A stretch of 52,690 bases of DNA from positions 1 to 52,690 of the forward strand of contig JAFZIO010000061.1 of assembly GCA_017554335.1 (NCBI GenBank). Direction: 5' to 3'. Below, one piece after another: positions 35,250-43,748 of the stretch; positions within the stretch are counted from its first letter, which is position 1, and every line of letters begins with the position of its first letter. Both the position numbers and the translations under genes were made by a program. Source of the stretch: Bacteroidales bacterium (GTDB lineage Bacteria; Bacteroidota; Bacteroidia; Bacteroidales; UBA932). The notes beneath the pieces were generated by a model. The model was not told the origin of the DNA. It made no database searches and saw only the letters and a list, made by a program, of their open reading frames with translations.

Positions 35250-36311
35250 TTATTTGATAATAGCGACTCCGAATACCTCCATATGCTTGGCATGGGCACC
35301 GTCACGCCTGGAGAATTTGACAGTGTTGTAAGAGCTGCCTATGTAGATATTATGCTCAAGAAGCTGCACCGACCACTGCTGTGAGTCCTTGCCGCGTGCC
35401 GGGATATAGCATTGGCCACTGATGAAGTTCTCAGGAACTTCTGTAAAAGAGGCATCGACTCCAGCAAGGTAGCTCAGAAGCTCGAATTCCATGTTCGAAA
35501 TCATCAGAGCAGATCCAGGAACCTCTTCAACCGAGAGTTTATCGAATCGAGTCTTGGTCGGATCATACTCGATATTATCCATATTGATGATGGTGCGAGG
35601 AACGTAGATTTCTCCCTCTATCTGGGACTCATTCTTGCAGAAAGCGGAGATACGCATAGTCTCGCCCACGAAGCCGGTATCTGCATCCAGCCACCACAGC
35701 TCAATGAAAACCTTCTCGCCAAGCTCAGGTTTATAGCCAATAGTTGACAGATAGAGGCTGGTGATGTTTGACTCACAACCGTCATCCACAACACCGGGAG
35801 CCACGATTACAGTTTTACTCCAGCCAGAGGATATGCCGACTGACTGGCCACCAGACATCTTCACTACCAGCCTGCTTGAATCCTTGGGAGCATTAAGGCC
35901 GGCGAATGCAATGACATCCGGGGTTACCCAGAAGTCATCGTAATCCACCTCAGGGACATCGTTGACGTATTCAGGTGCTGTCTGCAGAAGAGGAAGCCCA
36001 AGCATCTGCCTGTTCTCATTGATGCGGACGAAAGCATTGTGAGCAGTCATTTCAGCAGGCTTTCCGAAGGTAGAGATACCCTTAAGATGACCAGCCAAGA
36101 CCCCCCAGGCTTTCATTTGGGAATCGGAGAGTTGCTTATATGCCCGGGAGACCTTGGACAGGTTATTCCTCTTGTCAGCCTGAGATGGCGTGACGACCTT
36201 ACTTTGTTTGGCTCTTGTGGAGAGTATATTGCGCCCGGAGACGTTGCGGGCTGTAACTTCCTTCGCGGTACCGGCGAAGTCGTTGAATGCTATTGAAGGT
36301 TTGGCGATCAT
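35250..36311 (-). CDS. DUF6266-like protein, paralogue B (long form)
   Basis: 353 residues. The N-terminus repeats the family pattern: KPSIAFNDFAGTAKEVTA, SGRN, SKVSRAYKQLSDSQMKAWGVL, GKPAEMTAHNAFVRIN. It is ~125 residues longer than paralogue A, with an added C-terminal beta-rich region containing ISGQCYIPARGKDSQQW and SRRDGAHAKHM. No signal peptide. A -7 box TATATTTG lies 36 bases upstream, so this gene can begin a transcript of five genes. Function unknown. Confidence 0.75.
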   Translation of the reverse strand: MIAKPSIAFNDFAGTAKEVTARNVSGRNILSTRAKQSKVVTPSQADKRNNLSKVSRAYKQLSDSQMKAWGVLAGHLKGISTFGKPAEMTAHNAFVRINENRQMLGLPLLQTAPEYVNDVPEVDYDDFWVTPDVIAFAGLNAPKDSSRLVVKMSGGQSVGISSGWSKTVIVAPGVVDDGCESNITSLYLSTIGYKPELGEKVFIELWWLDADTGFVGETMRISAFCKNESQIEGEIYVPRTIINMDNIEYDPTKTRFDKLSVEEVPGSALMISNMEFELLSYLAGVDASFTEVPENFISGQCYIPARGKDSQQWSVQLLEHNIYIGSSYNTVKFSRRDGAHAKHMEVFGVAIIK

Positions 36312-36346
36312 ATCCTAACGGTCTGTCGCAACCTCCGATTCCACCA

Positions 36347-36354
36347 CAAATATA
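36347..36354 (-). promoter_or_regulatory. Candidate promoter before DUF6266 paralogue B
   Basis: TATATTTG on the - strand matches TANNTTTG. After exactly 19 bases the -33 position reads ATTG (one mismatch to TTTG). Confidence 0.55.
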
Positions 36355-36443
36355 GTAAATGTTTTTAACTATGCAATATCAATAAGTTAAATTATTCAAT
36401 CTAAATGAAAGATTTAGCAAGAAAGTGATAGTACTGCACTCTA

Positions 36444-37160
36444 TTATACCAAAGTAATCTGGAAAGAAATCTTTGTGTAATTGCATCGAAGTCCTGTCAC
36501 AGAATCCAGCAAGAGATACCGGCAATGTACCTGATATGAGTTGAGGTCCAGATTCCAGATTTCATTGTATCCGGGTACAGGTACATCTACTATGCCGTCA
36601 GGGGATGAGCAGGGAGCAGAAGAGAGGAAATTCCTCAAATAACCGCTGTTTCGGCCGGCACCCGGCTCAGTAAACTGGAGCTTGGTAAGCAGCCTATATC
36701 GAGAGGGCAAGACGTTTTTGTCGAGAAAAACGTGAAACCTCAACACCAAATCATCCGTTCCACTTACCACAAGCGAATGATAATCGGCAGAATAAGCAGG
36801 GAAGGGCACAAGTGCAGGAAGTACTGGAACCTTCTCGTCTCCGAGTTGCGCAAAACCATGATATGCAGAAACAAAGAGATTGTATCCGGAGATATGGTGA
36901 TCCTTCCTGAATGGTGGTCGGTGGCTTGGGACATTCACGGCCAGGGCGTTCCACTCTTCCTGGACCGAGGGTTCGAGTGCCCTCCAGGACAGTAAAGCTC
37001 GCTGATGAACAGACAGGTTCTCCAACTGACAGATAGTGCCGGTGAACTCCGGTCTGGATCTGGACTTCCAATAGCAAACACCATCCCGGTGATAGAATGT
37101 AATGTCTCCCACAGATGACCAGCAATCCTCAAAAGGCATAGATGGAATGTATTTCGGCAT
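36444..37160 (-). CDS. DUF6266-like protein, paralogue C (most divergent)
   Basis: 238 residues. The N-terminus keeps the family plan with weaker identity: KYIPSMPFEDCWSSVGDITF, RALLSWRALEPSVQEEWNALA and HHISGYNLFVSAYHG. The C-terminal half is beta-rich with ELNS-type loops. No signal peptide. It is 132 bases upstream of paralogue B with separate promoter candidates, so it may be its own unit. It borders the hairpin-dense noncoding region. Function unknown. Confidence 0.72.
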   Translation of the reverse strand: MPKYIPSMPFEDCWSSVGDITFYHRDGVCYWKSRSRPEFTGTICQLENLSVHQRALLSWRALEPSVQEEWNALAVNVPSHRPPFRKDHHISGYNLFVSAYHGFAQLGDEKVPVLPALVPFPAYSADYHSLVVSGTDDLVLRFHVFLDKNVLPSRYRLLTKLQFTEPGAGRNSGYLRNFLSSAPCSSPDGIVDVPVPGYNEIWNLDLNSYQVHCRYLLLDSVTGLRCNYTKISFQITLV

Positions 37161-37188
37161 ATCTTTATAATCACTTTAGACAACTATT

Positions 37189-37196
37189 CAAAGATA
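37189..37196 (-). promoter_or_regulatory. Candidate -7 box before DUF6266 paralogue C
   Basis: TATCTTTG on the - strand, 29 bases before the start codon. The -33 position shows CTTG at a 20-base spacing. Confidence 0.48.
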
Positions 37197-37225
37197 ATCA
37201 ATATAAGCAAGATACACAAGATAAA

Positions 37226-37255
37226 CCCCTCTCCCAAGGCGCGAAAGGAGAGGGG
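37226..37255 (-). terminator. Hairpin at the border of the noncoding region
   Basis: CCCCTCTCC (37226-37234) pairs with GGAGAGGGG (37247-37255). On the - strand it is followed by TTTATCTT, a weak U-run. It could end a leftward transcript from the structured region before it reaches paralogue C, or be part of a structured RNA. Confidence 0.45.
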
Positions 37256-37444
37256 CTGCAGGACTGCTATGGAAGAACTTACCGAGGGAGGGAGAAGACC
37301 ATTACAAGTCTTAAACTCAGAGGTAACAAAGAGGGAGCTCAGAAGGAGCAGACAGCGTATAGCGAACATCCTGAAAACAAAGGTACGGCGGCAATGTGAT
37401 AATAACAATTACCACATTTTCCATAATCACGACCATATAGGCCA

Positions 37445-38134
37445 CAGCGGCGTTAGCCGCTGCTCCGGAGGAATATATTTCCCCTGGTTCCGGTCGCCCG
37501 AGCGTGATTTCCGGCGAGAGTCCGCACCGCCGACAGAGCGGACACCAATTATGGTGGGTCTGGTACTCTGAGGCGATGTGCGCCGAAGAGTGCCAGGCGG
37601 GCAAGGCCATAGGCCGCGGCAGGCAGTGGACGGTGGGACGTGGGAGCGAGGTAGGACGGAGACTCCACTGCAGGTAGTATGGCCTGACCAGAGGAATATC
37701 GTTTCGCCATAAGAACGTGAACGCAGCCCTGCCCGGCGGTAGCCGGAATAGCAGGGCTGCATATATACGAAGTACCGAGGAGCAAGGGCAGGCGAAGCGC
37801 TGCCGGAGCGGACGCGGAGCCGGAGATGAGCGTCAGCGAGACGAAGGCGTAGAAGTAGCGGAGGCAGGGCGGAGACAACTGCGCGACCCAGCGCGGGAGC
37901 GGAAGGCGTTGGTGCAGGAGCGAAGCGGATGCAGCAACTGCCTGGAGCGGGAGCGCCTAAGGCGGAAGGGGCACGGTGGATGTGGGAGGTGGCTGGTAGC
38001 GAGCGGGCACGTCTACTTGCTGATAAGTGATATTCGTGTTTGGTCTTTTGGGGCGGGGGCCCCGAAAGACCGGGGCTTGCGGAGGGTGCGGGAGTACGTA
38101 GCACCCAGACGCAAGCCCCTCCTGACGCCGCCCC
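37445..38134 (+). ncRNA. Candidate large structured RNA core
   Basis: The densest run of nested stems in the noncoding stretch. It ends in a three-level stem: GGGGCGG (38050-38056) with CCGCCCC (38128-38134), enclosing GGGGCTTGCG (38072-38081) with CGCAAGCCCC (38110-38119), enclosing GGGTGC/GCACCC. Purine-rich loops (GTTA, GGTA, CGAAG types) favour the + strand as the RNA. Size and setting (near tRNA and phage-type genes) recall giant RNAs such as GOLLD and ROOL, but no match to their consensus is claimed. No Bacteroidetes promoter is seen just upstream. Confidence 0.3.
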
Positions 38135-38174
38135 GACAGGGCACGAAGTACCGTCTCTTAAGAACTGACACTTA

Positions 38175-38288
38175 GCAACTTAACATAACTTACACGGCTT
38201 TTTTGTAACGCCGAGGGGCTTCCTGGTTGGAGCAATGGTAGGCCGTCTACCCCGAGGTGCTTACAAAAAAGTAGTTATGTTATGTTGC
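38175..38288. repeat. Long interrupted palindrome
   Basis: The outer arms GCAACTTAACATAACT (38175-38190) and AGTTATGTTATGTTGC (38273-38288) pair at 15 of 16 positions. After an asymmetric bulge, TTTTTTGTAA (38199-38208) pairs with TTACAAAAAA (38261-38270). The 52-nt loop has its own GGTAG/CTACC hairpin. It is AT-rich within GC-rich surroundings, so it stands out as a distinct site. Confidence 0.75.
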
Positions 38289-39069
38289 GGGGCATCGGGA
38301 CGCTGTACGCCCAAAGGCCGGCCCTGGCGGATAAATACCCGGGGCGGGCAGGCGGAAGTGACAGGGTGATGCCTGCAGCGCCCTGTGACTGGAGACAAAC
38401 CGCACCGAGCCGGCAGCTCGTCTGCCGTAATGATTCCAGCTGCGCTTGCGCAGATGACCGCTTCCCTTCTGCCCGCACAGCACTGCGGTGTCAGCCCGAA
38501 CGAGTGCTCGATAGTGAGGGCCTGCATCGGAACCTCGCAAGCGTCGGCCCTGCGTTTATCCCAAAACATACACACCTTTGATATCAGTAGCGCCGTTGGA
38601 GCGTCGGGGCTCATTCTCACGTATAGCAGAACACCTGTCAGCAAAATCTCCGCTTTTCTGATACTTATGTCTATAATATCGCTTCATTATGTTGCGAAAA
38701 TCGCCACAAACATCCCGAAGAGCACGAAGACCGGCTGGAGCCGGTCTCAGGCATCCGGGGGGCGGATGGCGCGGAGCGCCGAAGGCGCGAGGCGTGGAAT
38801 AGCCGGGCGGGCGGGGGTCTTCCCCGTTTGACCAACGAGATGCCGGTTGATTACAGATCCGGCGGAGCCGGGCCGCGGAGCGCCCGAGAGTCTGTGACCG
38901 GAGCGGCGGAGCCCGGAGGGAACAGTCTCTCAGCGGAGCTGGCAGAGTGGAGGTCTGCTGCCGCGCATTGTGCGGCGCAGGCCGGAAGCAAGCCTTCTGA
39001 GAGAAGCTTTAGCGGAGCGAAGAGGGCTTGACCGCTTAGATATCGGCTAATCTCCTCCTGACTGCGTTT

Positions 39070-40137
39070 CTATCCAAGCTCTTCCAGGCGGCGGGCGTAG
39101 AAGAAGGCCTCGGTGTTGACTTTCTTCAGGCGGTTGAGCTTGTTGAAGTTTTGGCTCTCAATGATTTCCGCAGCAAGGGCGGCATCGTCCGCGGGAGTGT
39201 AGTGGCGCACTTCGGCTATTCCCAATTGAAGGAGGCGGGCCAGGTAGGCCACCTTGGCGGCATCCCGGACGGCGCGTTCCATAGCGTAGTTCTCGGTAAG
39301 GATGAATCCGTTGACGCGGTGGGCTCCGCTGGTGAGCCAGGTGTATTCCTGAGCGTCCAGCGCCCCGTAGAGACAAATGTTCATGGCCGTGTTGTAGGCG
39401 TCGGCAAGTACATCGTCTGCAGAAAGCTCATCCAGACCGCGGTAACCGAGTTCGATAGGGACGACCTTGTTGAAGGTCCGGCGGACGATTTCCAGAGTGT
39501 CGGTGCGGTCCAGTATGGAGCTGACGTCGAAGAGCTGCTTCATGATCTCCATGGAGAAGGGCTTTTCCCCTTTGAAAAACGGAATGCCCGTGGTGTGCGG
39601 GGCGAAGGCCGTGAGTTTGTCGCCCAGCATGTCTTCCAATGACGGGACCTGAACCATGGCCGGTTCACCTTCCGTCTTGAGCAGCGGACTTTGGATGGGA
39701 AGGGTGATGACCTTGTTGTACTCTATGTCTTCGTACAGGACATCCAGAAGAATCTCGCCGTTGGTGTAACCGGAGGGATAGGACACCAGATACTGGTAAG
39801 AGGCGTGCGTCTTGGGGACCAGGGTACGGGACTGCCGGGAAAACTCCGTGACGCCGGTGAAGCCGTACTCGGCCGCATAGCGCTCCAGATAGTTGCCGAT
39901 TTGGGTCCCCGGCTTGCAGACGATGTCCACGTCTATGGAGAGCCTGCGGGAAGAGTCCAGATGGAGCATCAGGGCGGTGCCGCCTTTGAATACGAAGGGG
40001 CAGCCGGAGCGTACCAGGGATTCCAGCAGGGAGAAAGCCCGGATGGTCTTTTCCAGCAGGGATGCGTCTTTGATGTAGGGGTATTGGGTGCGGAGGGATT
40101 CAATCCACTCACGTGTGCGGCTTTCGGGGTTAATCAT
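39070..40137 (-). CDS. AbiEii/AbiGii-type nucleotidyltransferase toxin
   Basis: 355 residues. The nucleotidyltransferase signature FKGGTALMLHL followed by RRLSIDVDIVC near residues 52-75 supplies the GG(T)xxL and DxD elements of AbiEii/AbiGii toxins. PSLEDMLGDKLTAFAPH near ~190 is the second conserved motif (DKL). AbiEii toxins act in type IV toxin-antitoxin systems that abort phage infection. It overlaps the partner gene by eight bases, and that gene is first in the transcript, as antitoxins usually are. Composition is GC-rich like the chromosome, unlike the cargo to its right. Confidence 0.87.
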   Translation of the reverse strand: MINPESRTREWIESLRTQYPYIKDASLLEKTIRAFSLLESLVRSGCPFVFKGGTALMLHLDSSRRLSIDVDIVCKPGTQIGNYLERYAAEYGFTGVTEFSRQSRTLVPKTHASYQYLVSYPSGYTNGEILLDVLYEDIEYNKVITLPIQSPLLKTEGEPAMVQVPSLEDMLGDKLTAFAPHTTGIPFFKGEKPFSMEIMKQLFDVSSILDRTDTLEIVRRTFNKVVPIELGYRGLDELSADDVLADAYNTAMNICLYGALDAQEYTWLTSGAHRVNGFILTENYAMERAVRDAAKVAYLARLLQLGIAEVRHYTPADDAALAAEIIESQNFNKLNRLKKVNTEAFFYARRLEELG

Positions 40138-40867
40138 GGTCTGGCAGGTCTATATTGGCAAGTATTTTCTGTATGGTGTCTAAACTCCTTCTGCGGCGAG
40201 CGTAGCGGAGCAAGGCGGAACGGGAAACGGAGCAGCTGCGGAAAGCGTTCTCATAGATGGTGAACACTTCCGAGCCCTGGAGGTAGTCGAATTCCGGATT
40301 GACGGCGATATCCACCATGACCTTTTCAGCTATGGGCACCCGCAGCCCGGCAAAAGACTCCAGCGGGGATTCAGTGTAAAGGGGATGAATGACGATGCTG
40401 TCCTTTCCGTCTCCATAGATATAGAATTCTTCCTTGGTGGGGTGTGGCAGGACGCTGTACTGCGGGAACATCTCCTTAAGGGCGTCGAAAAACGTGGATT
40501 CCAAGTCCCGCTCCACATCCACGACGGTGATGTTCACATTGGGTACGTGCAACATGAACGGTACCACGCAGAAGGAATCCCAGACGCAGAAATCCACCAG
40601 CGGATAGCGCTCCTTCAGCGCCCGGCCAATCCCCAGCGCCTCCTCCCTCGGACGCACCAGGAAACGCGGCTTGGTTCCTTCCGGGATGGCGTATTCTCCC
40701 CATCCGGTCTTGAGCAAACGTCCCGTGGCAACCATACGACCCAAAATGGCAGAGAGACTGGCATCATTGACAACAGCATCCGAGCGCAATGCCTCCAGCA
40801 GATCCTTTTTCTTGAAAGACCCGCCTTGCTGAGCCGCGAAGGATATGATATTTTCCGTTATGGCCAT
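40130..40867 (-). CDS. AbiEi-like antitoxin / DUF6577-type regulator
   Basis: 245 residues. The N-terminal ~70 residues look like a winged helix (GGSFKKKDLLEALRSD, SAILGRMVATGRLLKTGWGEYAIPEG). The larger C-terminal domain has VDVERDLESTFFDALKE and VMVDIAVNPEFDYLQGSEVF. This is the usual partner of AbiEii-like nucleotidyltransferases in Bacteroidetes (DUF6577 type). AbiEi antitoxins repress their own operon by binding inverted repeats. A 9-bp-arm inverted repeat covers the -33 box here, which supports autoregulation. The family name is from memory. Confidence 0.78.
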   Translation of the reverse strand: MAITENIISFAAQQGGSFKKKDLLEALRSDAVVNDASLSAILGRMVATGRLLKTGWGEYAIPEGTKPRFLVRPREEALGIGRALKERYPLVDFCVWDSFCVVPFMLHVPNVNITVVDVERDLESTFFDALKEMFPQYSVLPHPTKEEFYIYGDGKDSIVIHPLYTESPLESFAGLRVPIAEKVMVDIAVNPEFDYLQGSEVFTIYENAFRSCSVSRSALLRYARRRRSLDTIQKILANIDLPDHD

Positions 40868-40887
40868 CGTCCAGCATTTTTACATCG

Positions 40888-40930
40888 CAAAATTATAACA
40901 AATATGGCACAAAACAAAGAGTTTGTGCCA
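40888..40930 (-). promoter_or_regulatory. Promoter and palindromic operator of the AbiE-like operon
   Basis: On the - strand: TTTG (40918-40915), exactly 19 bases, then TAATTTTG (40895-40888), a full consensus promoter 20 bases before the antitoxin ATG. The inverted repeat TGGCACAAA (40905-40913) / TTTGTGCCA (40922-40930) with an 8-base spacer covers the -33 box, so a bound repressor would block RNA polymerase. Confidence 0.8.
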
Positions 40931-41203
40931 GAAATGTTAAAGATTTTTAACTACATGCGTGAAATCAGCAACCATCATAATACTTGACAATAACTTACAC
41001 TGGTTGATTTAATATTCGACTATCTATATAACTATAGCTTAATGGATTACGTAAATATGATTAATACTATTGCTCACATCACTAATCCTTTATATTAGCT
41101 CTATTCCATTTATTATCAGACATTTATATCACAGTAAGTTATTCATGCCATAAATTATTGTCGTTACGGCCGACATTATTGTTCTGCTATTAAACGCTTT
41201 TTG

Positions 41204-41211
41204 TACTTTTG
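41204..41211 (+). promoter_or_regulatory. Candidate -7 box of the TPR regulator gene
   Basis: TACTTTTG fits TANNTTTG and ends 19 bases before the ATG at 41231. No good -33 box. The ~270 bases between here and the AbiE operator are AT-rich and I see no gene in them. Confidence 0.42.
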
Positions 41212-41230
41212 TAATAATAACCATTACTGT

Positions 41231-42988
41231 ATGTTTAGGTTCATTTCAATTATTGTTTTATTCAGTATTCTCTGTTCTTGTGAGAACCGTACTGTCGTTG
41301 ACGCGCTAAGCGAAGCTAATGAGATGATGAATGAGAAACCAGATAGCGCCCTATTGATTATCCGGCAATTGGACACCAATGCAATTCGAACTTCGAAATG
41401 GAAAGCAAGATATGCTCTGACCAAGGCCATAGCTTTAGACAAAAACTATATTGACACCACTGATGCTTCTTTTTTAAAAAGATTCGAAAGGCATTTTTCC
41501 CGGCACAGCACCCCGGAAGAAAGGATGAAGTACCATTACTATGTCGGCAGGATTCAATTCAATGCTTTCAACTACTCTGATGCCATTGTATCTTTTATGA
41601 ATGCGCTTAAGTTTTCTTCAGGGTCAAACGACAACAGGTTTAAAGGTCAAATTTGTGCTGCAATAGGAGATACGTATAATAGAACTTATTGCAATGAGGA
41701 TAATCTAAAATACAAGAAGCTGGCCCACGAGTATTTTAATGCCTATGGGGATTCTCTTGCCATTGACTATTCCCGTATCAATTTAGCAATAGCAATGCAC
41801 AACTGCCATGAAGACCGTCTATCGGATAGCCTTTTGCAATTAGTCAATTCTAGCAAACTTGTTGACCGGGCTAAGATTTTAATCGCAGAGAATGAGATAC
41901 GGAAAGATAGCCCAGATGCAGATAAGGTGATTTCTCTGTTTAACGAAGTGCTTAAGCATGGGCAGGGGCTCTCTGTCAGTCAGTATTATGAGTATTCTTA
42001 TGCGCTGGCCAGCAAAGGTCTAGAGCAACAATCCTTATCCATTTTGAACAGGTTATCATCCTTGCCGGAATCTACCGAATCTGAATGGTGGAAGTATCGC
42101 CATGCCAAACTACATAATACGTCTAATGATGCTCTGAATCATTTTGAACAGTATTCAGAGAAGAGAGATTCAATTGTAAAGGCACAACTCTCCCAATCAT
42201 TATATAAAACCCTTGGACAGTATTATAATGCCTCTTCTTTAGTTTCTGAAGAGAAAGCACAGAAGGCAAGACTATATACATATTCCTCAATTGTTATCTC
42301 TCTACTTCTTCTGTTAATAGCATTTTTAGCCATACAAAGGTACCGCAGTAGACTTATTCAAAGAAATGAACTTCTTATATCTCAGAGAGATGAAGCAGCA
42401 AGAATGATAGAGATTCTACAATCCCAGAAAGAGAGTGAACGGATTGATTCCGAGAATCATATTAAAGAACTAAACACCGAAAAGAAGCACCTATCCGAAG
42501 CAAATCGTTCTCTTTCAGGTCAATATGAGATACTCCAGCAATCCTACGAGTCACAACTATTGAAACTGCGTGCTGACTTTGCCAACTTGTATCGGTCCCA
42601 ATTTGAAGAAATAAACAATCTCTTTAACAAAGGGTATGGTGTGGAAAAACTGAGAGAAAGCACACAAAGAGCATATGCACAGAAATATGGCTCAATTATA
42701 TCAGAGCTATATAACTATCCGTCAAAGCAAAAAGACTTCGAAGAAAGAATCAATCAAAGTTTACACGGCATAATGAATAAGCTTCGCACTGATTTCCCTG
42801 AGTTTTCAGAGGAAAAATATAGGCTTGCAAGTTACATTATTGTCGGTTTCGACGCTTGTACGTTGTCTTTTTTATTAAATACTTCCAAAAATAATATTTG
42901 GGTAAAGAAGCATCGCTTAGCTCAAACAATACTTTCGAAGAACCTCCCAAATCTCGATTTATATAGAGTATTCTTCAATTTGCGTTAA
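41231..42988 (+). CDS. Membrane-anchored TPR protein with C-terminal HTH-like domain (putative regulator)
   Basis: 585 residues from the ATG at 41231, which gives a lipoprotein signal (FSILCSC, Cys ~17). TPR-like helical repeats fill ~20-340. A transmembrane helix at ~356-376 (IVISLLLLLIAFLAI) precedes a coiled coil (~385-480). The C-terminus ~515-585 has FSEEKYRLASYIIVGFDACT then LLNTSKNNIWVKKHRLAQ, a LuxR-like helix-turn-helix seen in Bacteroides TPR regulators. Such proteins are thought to sense envelope signals and act on DNA from the membrane. Convergent with the exported-protein cluster. Notably AT-rich compared with the chromosome. Confidence 0.8.
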   Translation: MFRFISIIVLFSILCSCENRTVVDALSEANEMMNEKPDSALLIIRQLDTNAIRTSKWKARYALTKAIALDKNYIDTTDASFLKRFERHFSRHSTPEERMKYHYYVGRIQFNAFNYSDAIVSFMNALKFSSGSNDNRFKGQICAAIGDTYNRTYCNEDNLKYKKLAHEYFNAYGDSLAIDYSRINLAIAMHNCHEDRLSDSLLQLVNSSKLVDRAKILIAENEIRKDSPDADKVISLFNEVLKHGQGLSVSQYYEYSYALASKGLEQQSLSILNRLSSLPESTESEWWKYRHAKLHNTSNDALNHFEQYSEKRDSIVKAQLSQSLYKTLGQYYNASSLVSEEKAQKARLYTYSSIVISLLLLLIAFLAIQRYRSRLIQRNELLISQRDEAARMIEILQSQKESERIDSENHIKELNTEKKHLSEANRSLSGQYEILQQSYESQLLKLRADFANLYRSQFEEINNLFNKGYGVEKLRESTQRAYAQKYGSIISELYNYPSKQKDFEERINQSLHGIMNKLRTDFPEFSEEKYRLASYIIVGFDACTLSFLLNTSKNNIWVKKHRLAQTILSKNLPNLDLYRVFFNLR

Positions 42989-43154
42989 TGAAAGATAGGT
43001 TGATTACGAGTTTCTTGTAGCCGTGGCAAATAACTTGTTGATAGCGCATTGAATAGACCTTCATAATGTGCGTCCTCTGATATTCCGTCTTAGACAGATT
43101 CAAATCCTAGAGTGAACTTACGTGTTTGTCGATACAGTCGCCAATAACAAACGA

Positions 43155-43191
43155 TTCACCCCGCGAGGATGATTGCCATTTGCGGGGTGAA
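43155..43191. terminator. Hairpin between convergent cargo genes
   Basis: TTCACCCCGC (43155-43164) pairs with GCGGGGTGAA (43182-43191). There is no long T-run, but it lies between two converging genes. Confidence 0.6.
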
Positions 43192-43220
43192 GTCTACATA
43201 ATATGCATATAAAGCATAAA

Positions 43221-43691
43221 TTATCTCGCTAATGATGCTAAATGTTCATCTACTGAAAAAGTGAGAGTCGCATTATCTTGCCCAACAACTGCGTCTTCTG
43301 GATCCTGTCGCCAGTATTTGTCAAAAATCAAATCATCATTTTTTTCATATAATCCTGAGCGTAGGCGCAGAGTCTTTCCGTCAGAGAATGCTATATCTAA
43401 TGAATCTAATGAACGAAAATTGATTTTATCCTTTGCGATTCCCCCTTCCAGAAGATCTTCCGAATAACTATAAATCTGGCCAGATGGGAGATCTAGTTTT
43501 TTAACTATTGGCGTCACATAATCATAATCTTTAGTATAAACGGTCATTGACACTTTACTACTTAATGCGTTTTTAACAATAACAGTAATTGTAATGACAG
43601 GCTGTTTCTCTCCTGTTCCGGATCTTTCTTTACTGCAAGCAGAGAGGAGGATTAAAGTGAATAAAATAAAAGCAATACTAATCCTTTTCAT
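43221..43691 (-). CDS. Small lipoprotein of unknown function
   Basis: 156 residues. Lipobox LLSACSKE gives Cys19. The mature part is beta-rich with no recognised family: an N-terminal strand set (QPVITITVIVKNALSSKVSMTVY) and a later YWRQDPEDA. It is the last of three exported-protein genes on the - strand and 57 bases from the metalloprotease-like gene. AT-rich like the rest of this cargo. Confidence 0.72.
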   Translation of the reverse strand: MKRISIAFILFTLILLSACSKERSGTGEKQPVITITVIVKNALSSKVSMTVYTKDYDYVTPIVKKLDLPSGQIYSYSEDLLEGGIAKDKINFRSLDSLDIAFSDGKTLRLRSGLYEKNDDLIFDKYWRQDPEDAVVGQDNATLTFSVDEHLASLAR

Positions 43692-43748
43692 GATTGATAA
43701 TTATTTAATAAATGGTCTGTTTTTGCAAGATAGAACCGATCTTCATAA

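Larger units (their letters stand above)
37257..39069. other. Hairpin-dense noncoding stretch of about 1.8 kb
   Basis: No convincing gene. Open frames here are low-complexity or run through perfect palindromes. The + strand is G/A-rich and full of short perfect stems with RNA-like loops: CAGCGGC-GTTA-GCCGCTG (37445-37462), CACCA-ATTA-TGGTG near 37543, GCAGTGGA/TCCACTGC around 37624 and 37671 nested inside GGCCAT/ATGGCC, CCGGC-GGTA-GCCGG inside GCAGCCCTG/CAGGGCTGC (about 37722-37760), CGCC-TAA-GGCG near 37955, CGGCAG/CTGCCG and CTGCGC/GCGCAG near 38410-38455, AGACCGGCT/AGCCGGTCT (38728-38747) and GCGC-CGAAG-GCGC near 38775. Candidates: one or more large structured RNAs, or a replication/transfer origin of the element. 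Confidence 0.65.

Noticed and set aside
37427-38104. 225-codon open frame on the - strand in the noncoding stretch
   Set aside because: The product is low-complexity Ser/Pro/Arg/Ala with no domain, and it runs through several perfect hairpins. This is the complement of the purine-rich strand, so stop codons are rare by composition.
37445-38134. Group II intron
   Set aside because: No reverse transcriptase gene and no recognisable domain V hairpin in this stretch.
38261-38644. 127-codon - strand frame rich in Cys
   Set aside because: It ends within the long palindrome and overlaps perfect hairpins at 38410-38455. No family or start context supports it, though a small element-specific protein cannot be fully excluded.
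39070-40867. A complete type I, II or III restriction or CBASS-like defence system near the AbiE-like pair
   Set aside because: No helicase, methylase, cyclase or effector gene is present. Only the two-gene nucleotidyltransferase toxin-antitoxin is supported.
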